Shown here piece after piece: positions 60,151 to 64,000 of a DNA stretch of 64,000 bases. Below the pieces are notes generated by a model. That model was not told the DNA's origin. It was given only the letters and a program-made list of their open reading frames with translations, and ran no database searches. The translations under genes and the position numbers were made by a program. The stretch covers positions 62,001-126,000 of the forward strand of contig CAJTRZ010000002.1 in assembly GCA_910578975.1 (NCBI GenBank), read 5' to 3'. The stretch's first letter is position 1, and every line of letters begins with the position of its first letter. The DNA comes from an uncultured Eubacterium sp. GTDB taxonomy: Bacteria > Bacillota > Clostridia > Lachnospirales > Lachnospiraceae.

Positions 60151-61473
60151 ATGAGTAAACCAATTGTTGCCATTGTTGGCAGACCAAATGTAGGAAAATC
60201 AACATTGTTCAATGCGCTTGCAGGACAAAAAATTTCCATTGTAAAAGATACACCTGGTGTTACCAGGGATAGAATATATGCCGATGTAGATTGGCTGAAT
60301 TATAATTTTACTATGATTGATACAGGTGGAATTGAGCCGGACAGCAGTGATATTATATTGTCACAGATGCGAGAACAGGCACAGATTGCTATTGATACTG
60401 CCGATGTAATTATTTTTATGACAGATGTAAAGCAGGGATTAATTGATGCTGACTCAAAAGTTGCTGATATGTTAAGGCGAAGCCGTAAACCGGTTATTCT
60501 TGTAGTAAACAAGGTTGATAATTTCAATCGTATGATGGCAGATGTCTATGAATTTTATAATCTTGGTATCGGTGATCCGGTTCCTATCTCGGCATCACAG
60601 AAAAGTGGTCTTGGAGATATGTTAGATAAGGTTGTGGAGCATTTTAAGGCTTTAAATCTGGACGAGGAAGAAGATGACAGACCAAGAGTTGCTATTGTTG
60701 GCAAACCAAACGTAGGAAAGTCATCAATTATTAATAAATTAACCGGAGAGAGCAGAGTTATTGTATCTAATATTGCAGGAACAACCAGAGATGCGATTGA
60801 TACTGATGTAGAATGGAATGGCAGAGAATATGTTTTTATTGATACTGCCGGACTACGTAGAAAATCAAAGGTAAAGGAAGATATTGAAAGATACAGCATT
60901 ATCCGAACAGTTACAGCTGTAGAACGTGCAGACGTTGTTGTTATTGTAATTGACGCTGTAGAAGGGGTCACGGAACAGGATGCCAAAATTGCCGGTATTG
61001 CCCACGAGAATGGTAAGGGAATTATTATCGCTGTAAATAAGTGGGATGCAATTGAGAAGAATGACAAGACTGTCTACGAATATACAAACAAAGTGCGACA
61101 GATTCTTTCCTTTATGCAGTATGCGGAGATTATGTTTATTTCAGCGAAGACAGGACAACGTTTACCGAAATTGTTTGATATGATTGATGTTGTTATTGCA
61201 AATCATTCGATGAGAATAGAGACAGGTGTTGTTAATGAAATTATGGCTGAAGCAGTAGCAATGCAGCAACCGCCTTCTGATAAAGGAAAAAGGTTGAAAC
61301 TTTATTATATTACTCAGGTTTCTGTTAAACCGCCTACCTTTGTTATATTTGTAAATGACAGGGAATTAATGCATTTTTCATACACAAGATATATTGAAAA
61401 CCGCATCAGGGAAGCGTTTGGTTTCAGAGGTACACCTTTAAGATTTATTATTCGTGAGAGAAATGACAAATAG
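60151..61473 (+). CDS. der: Ribosome-associated GTPase Der (EngA)
   Basis: Double-GTPase essential for 50S assembly. Two G domains: GRPNVGKSTLFNALAGQKISIV at the N-terminus and GKPNVGKSSIINKLTGES near residue 185, each with DT(P/A)G and NKVD/NKWD motifs, then a KH-like C-terminal domain from about 350. The ATG at 60151 gives MSKPIVAIVGRPNVG and 440 residues; the first in-frame ATG (60112) would add a 13-residue tail without a ribosome binding site. Confidence 0.96.
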   Translation: MSKPIVAIVGRPNVGKSTLFNALAGQKISIVKDTPGVTRDRIYADVDWLNYNFTMIDTGGIEPDSSDIILSQMREQAQIAIDTADVIIFMTDVKQGLIDADSKVADMLRRSRKPVILVVNKVDNFNRMMADVYEFYNLGIGDPVPISASQKSGLGDMLDKVVEHFKALNLDEEEDDRPRVAIVGKPNVGKSSIINKLTGESRVIVSNIAGTTRDAIDTDVEWNGREYVFIDTAGLRRKSKVKEDIERYSIIRTVTAVERADVVVIVIDAVEGVTEQDAKIAGIAHENGKGIIIAVNKWDAIEKNDKTVYEYTNKVRQILSFMQYAEIMFISAKTGQRLPKLFDMIDVVIANHSMRIETGVVNEIMAEAVAMQQPPSDKGKRLKLYYITQVSVKPPTFVIFVNDRELMHFSYTRYIENRIREAFGFRGTPLRFIIRERNDK

Positions 61474-61526
61474 AATACACTAATAAAAAAATAAACTGGA
61501 AACAAAATAAATAGGAGTTAGAGGAT

Positions 61527-62186
61527 ATGATTTGGCAGAAGATTATTTGTGTTGTAGTAGGATATGTGTTTGGGCTTTTTCAAACCGGGTTTATTATTGG
61601 GAAAATGCACAATATTGATATTAGAGAGCATGGCAGTGGGAATTCAGGAACTACAAATGCAATGCGGACTCTTGGAAAAAAATATGGCTTTTTAACTTAT
61701 CTTGGAGATGCCCTAAAAGCAGTTTTTGCAGTACTGTTAATGTGTTTTGTTTTCAGAGATGTTGCAGCTGGAGATATGATGGTAATTGCTCTTTATACAG
61801 GACTTGGTGCAATACTTGGACATAATTTCCCGTTTTATATGAATTTTAAAGGTGGAAAAGGGATAGCGGCATCTTCCGGTGTTATATTTTCTCTTGTATT
61901 TTTTGACTGGAAGTTTTTAGTTTTAGGATTAGTGACATTTTTTGTAGCTCTCGTGATTACTAAATATGTTTCTTTCAGCTCGTTATGTTTAATGACAGGC
62001 TTTTTTGTTGAAATGGTTGTATGGGGACAGTTAAATATGGTTCACCATTTAAATGCAGATGAAAAAATAGAGGCATATGTTTTGGTAGGGATTATGACAG
62101 TTCTGTCTTATATCAGACATAAAGATAATATAAAAAGACTTGCCAATGGAACAGAAAGAAAGATTGGTGAGAAAAAGGAGGCTTAA
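61527..62186 (+). CDS. plsY: Glycerol-3-phosphate acyltransferase PlsY
   Basis: Membrane enzyme that adds the first acyl chain to glycerol-3-phosphate using the acyl-phosphate made by PlsX. Five or more transmembrane segments; conserved HGSGNSGTTNAMRTLG (near residue 35) and GHNFPFYMNFKGGKGIAAS (near 97). Length 219 is close to the norm. The stop is 1 base before gpsA, which supplies its glycerol-3-phosphate. Confidence 0.95.
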   Translation: MIWQKIICVVVGYVFGLFQTGFIIGKMHNIDIREHGSGNSGTTNAMRTLGKKYGFLTYLGDALKAVFAVLLMCFVFRDVAAGDMMVIALYTGLGAILGHNFPFYMNFKGGKGIAASSGVIFSLVFFDWKFLVLGLVTFFVALVITKYVSFSSLCLMTGFFVEMVVWGQLNMVHHLNADEKIEAYVLVGIMTVLSYIRHKDNIKRLANGTERKIGEKKEA

Positions 62187-62187
62187 T

Positions 62188-63207
62188 ATGGCAAAGGTTA
62201 CAGTGTTAGGCGGTGGTGGATGGGCTATCGCCTTAGCAAAGGTTTTATATAAAAATAATAATGACGTTACACTCTGGTCATTTTTGCAGAGCGAGGTAGA
62301 TGCTCTGAACAAGGAACGTGAGAATAAAATAAGTCTCCCAGGAATTAAAATTCCAGATGAAATCCAGATTACTAACGACATGGAAGAAGCAGTGAAAGAT
62401 TCTGAAATGATTGTTATGGCTGTGGCATCTTCATTTGTGAGAAGCACAGCAAAGAGTTTGAAAGGTATAGTAAAAGAGGGTCAGATTATTGTAGATGTTG
62501 CCAAAGGAATAGAGGATAAAACATTCTTTACTATGACAGAAATTATTGAAGAAGAACTTCCGGAATGTGAGGCAGTTGTGCTTTCAGGTCCTAGTCATGC
62601 AGAGGAAGTGGGAAGAGAAGTACCAACAGTTGTAGTTATTGGTGCGAAGAAACAAGAAACTGCGGTAAAAGTACAATCTTTATTTGCAAATAAATATTTC
62701 AGACCGTATATCAGCCCGGATAGAAAGAGTATTGAACTGGGTGGTTCTTTAAAGAATGTTATTGCATTGGCTGCCGGAATTATTGACGGTTTAGGGTTTG
62801 GTGATAATACAGAAGCTGCCTTAATCACAAGAGGAATTAAGGAAATTACTAATTTAGGAACAAAGATGGGTGGTCATTCCAGAACTTTTAATGGGTTGTC
62901 AGGAATTGGTGATTTGATTGTCACATGCAACAGCAAACATTCCAGAAACCGTAGAGCCGGAGTATTAATCGGTAAAGGATATACTTTGAAAGAAGCTGTT
63001 GATGAAGTAAAGATGGTTGTAGAAGGGGCTGTTTCAGCAAAAGCAGCATTGGCTTTGGCAAAGAAATATAAGGTGGACATGCCGATTGTTGAAGCAGTAA
63101 ACGAAGTGTTATTTCATGACAAATCAGCAGAAGAAGCAATGTGGGAACTGATGGAAAGAGAACATACAAATGAATTTATGGATTTAGAGTGGGATGAGAC
63201 GATATAA
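62188..63207 (+). CDS. gpsA: Glycerol-3-phosphate dehydrogenase [NAD(P)+]
   Basis: Reduces dihydroxyacetone phosphate to sn-glycerol-3-phosphate for phospholipids. The N-terminal nucleotide fold VLGGGGWAIALAKVL is at residues 5-19 (the usual GxGxWG reads GGGGWA). LSGPSHAEEV and the substrate site ELGGSLKNVIALAAGIIDG follow. Length 339 is normal. The ATG at 62188 has AGGAGG before it. Operon with plsY. Confidence 0.95.
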   Translation: MAKVTVLGGGGWAIALAKVLYKNNNDVTLWSFLQSEVDALNKERENKISLPGIKIPDEIQITNDMEEAVKDSEMIVMAVASSFVRSTAKSLKGIVKEGQIIVDVAKGIEDKTFFTMTEIIEEELPECEAVVLSGPSHAEEVGREVPTVVVIGAKKQETAVKVQSLFANKYFRPYISPDRKSIELGGSLKNVIALAAGIIDGLGFGDNTEAALITRGIKEITNLGTKMGGHSRTFNGLSGIGDLIVTCNSKHSRNRRAGVLIGKGYTLKEAVDEVKMVVEGAVSAKAALALAKKYKVDMPIVEAVNEVLFHDKSAEEAMWELMEREHTNEFMDLEWDETI

Positions 63208-63285
63208 CAGTTCAGCCATGCGATAATATATTCTATTAACGTTTAATATACTGTATTGATGACGATTACAATTGCCATCAAGTAA

Positions 63286-63312
63286 GTTACCAATTTCGAA
63301 GAAATTGGTAAC
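63286..63312. promoter_or_regulatory. Perfect hairpin between gpsA and cls
   Basis: Perfect 12-bp inverted repeat (63286-63297 and 63301-63312) with a GAA loop and no T-run. It lies 21 bases before the cls start, inside the likely leader, and could be an operator or RNA hairpin. Confidence 0.5.
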
Positions 63313-63333
63313 AAATATTCAAGGAGAAAAGTA

Positions 63334-64000
63334 ATGGATCATAAAAAATTAGACATCACTAAAGAAAAAGGCAAAAATGGTCTTGCAACATTTCTGTTCA
63401 GCCGTATTTTTATATTTGGTTTAATGATTGCATTACAGTTGGCTTGTTTTTTACTTTTAGCATATAATGCCAGTGTTAACAAGGTTTTTTCATATGTCAT
63501 TATCGTGGTGCAGGTGTTGCTTGTGATTTATATCGTAAATGACAAATCTGATCCGACAATGAAATTAATCTGGGTTATTTTTATTATGCTTGTTCCCGGA
63601 TTTGGCGTATTGATGTACCTATATGCGAAATTTCAGCCGGGTTCTATTAAATTAAGAAAGCGTATCGAACATATTGATTTAAAATCAGAACGATATTTAA
63701 GACCAGACCAGCAAATTTACAATGACTTGCAGATTCAGGATAAGCAGATCTCTATGCTTGCAAAATATGTTTATGATAATACAGGATGTCCGGTATATCG
63801 AAATACGGATGTATCTTATTTTAACTGTGGAGAGGAAAAATACAGAGCTTTAATTGAAGAACTGGAAGAAGCACAGGATTTCATTTTTATGGAATACTTT
63901 ATTATAGAACAGGGCAGAGTATGGAATTCGATTTTGAGAGTTCTTGAAAAGAAGGTCCAACAGGGTGTTGAAGTACGAATTATGTATGATGGATTGTGTT
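63334..64000 (+). CDS. cls: Cardiolipin synthase, 3' end outside window
   Basis: The first 222 codons are visible and open to the right edge. The ATG at 63334 follows AAGGAGA. Two transmembrane segments (about 23-45 and 52-70, with a third near 80-95 around WVIFIMLVPGFGVLMYL) are followed by a cytoplasmic region with SKxYFN-like DVSYFNCGEEKY and DFIFMEYFIIEQG, the start of the phospholipase-D-type catalytic domain. The HKD motifs would lie outside the window. Role: condenses two phosphatidylglycerols into cardiolipin; context with plsY-gpsA fits. Confidence 0.88.
   Translation, partial: MDHKKLDITKEKGKNGLATFLFSRIFIFGLMIALQLACFLLLAYNASVNKVFSYVIIVVQVLLVIYIVNDKSDPTMKLIWVIFIMLVPGFGVLMYLYAKFQPGSIKLRKRIEHIDLKSERYLRPDQQIYNDLQIQDKQISMLAKYVYDNTGCPVYRNTDVSYFNCGEEKYRALIEELEEAQDFIFMEYFIIEQGRVWNSILRVLEKKVQQGVEVRIMYDGLC

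Noticed and set aside
60555..61067. 170-residue minus-strand frame
   Set aside because: Antisense to the second GTPase domain of der, no recognisable motif.

Overview
The window looks like core chromosome of a low-GC, anaerobic, Gram-positive member of the Clostridia, most likely a Lachnospiraceae-type gut bacterium. This is inferred from AT-rich codon use, strong AGGAGG-type ribosome binding sites, RNase Y, an mDAP-type MurE with DapF, pta-ackA acetate metabolism, a biotin-dependent Na+-pumping decarboxylase operon, and gene order shared with Bacillus/Clostridium (rsmD-coaD-(ylbJ)-(tmcAL)-ylbN-rpmF; plsX-acpP-rnc-smc-ftsY; ylxM-ffh-rpsP-khpA-rimM-trmD-rplS-rbgA-rnhB-yraN). No phage, insertion sequence, CRISPR array, rRNA or tRNA was seen. 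Most genes are on the + strand.

Layout. 1-5.6 kb: end of recX, rny, a GC-rich palindrome cluster, proC, a Nudix hydrolase, a small membrane protein and xerD. 5.6-13.6 kb: aroF (minus), a lipoteichoic-acid-synthase-like membrane sulfatase, a D,D-carboxypeptidase, and a 1049-residue secreted multidomain protein ending in a GH64 beta-1,3-glucanase-like domain. 13.8-20.9 kb: scpA-scpB, a second carboxypeptidase, dapF, murE, asnB. 21.0-26.3 kb: a five-gene operon with both a 12S-type (MmdA-like) and a 5S-type (OadA-like) carboxyltransferase, a biotin carrier, the Na+-pump beta subunit and an OadG-like gamma subunit. 26.4-32.1 kb: a BaiN-type flavoprotein, cmk, ispH overlapping an S1-domain protein, rsmD, coaD, and a coiled-coil protein. 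32.2-35.6 kb: an accessory-looking patch (DUF1349 protein, flavodoxin, FlaR-type kinase, YczE-type membrane protein) followed by a YlbJ-like gene. 35.7-39.4 kb: a WalJ-type hydrolase, an ACT-domain/UPF0210 pair, an unusual nested palindromic repeat, and an SDR oxidoreductase. 39.5-43.9 kb: tmcAL (minus) divergent from pta-ackA, then a DUF177 gene and rpmF. 44-50.6 kb: plsX, acpP, rnc, smc, ftsY. 50.7-58 kb: ilvA, an acyltransferase, ylxM-ffh, ribosomal and RNA-modification genes. 58-64 kb: rnhB, yraN, pgeF, der, plsY, gpsA and the start of a cardiolipin synthase.

The genes mostly serve growth: envelope assembly, phospholipid synthesis, chromosome segregation (ScpAB and Smc, 32 kb apart), protein targeting (Ffh, FtsY) and ribosome maturation. 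The points most worth a second look are the three-way-junction-like repeat at 38.2-38.46 kb with a duplicated half, the two other palindrome-rich intergenic regions, the hybrid decarboxylase/transcarboxylase operon, the GH64 multidomain protein, and the paired direct repeats between the divergent tmcAL and pta promoters. Most of the window is ordinary housekeeping sequence, and I found no clear evidence of a wholly new multi-gene system.
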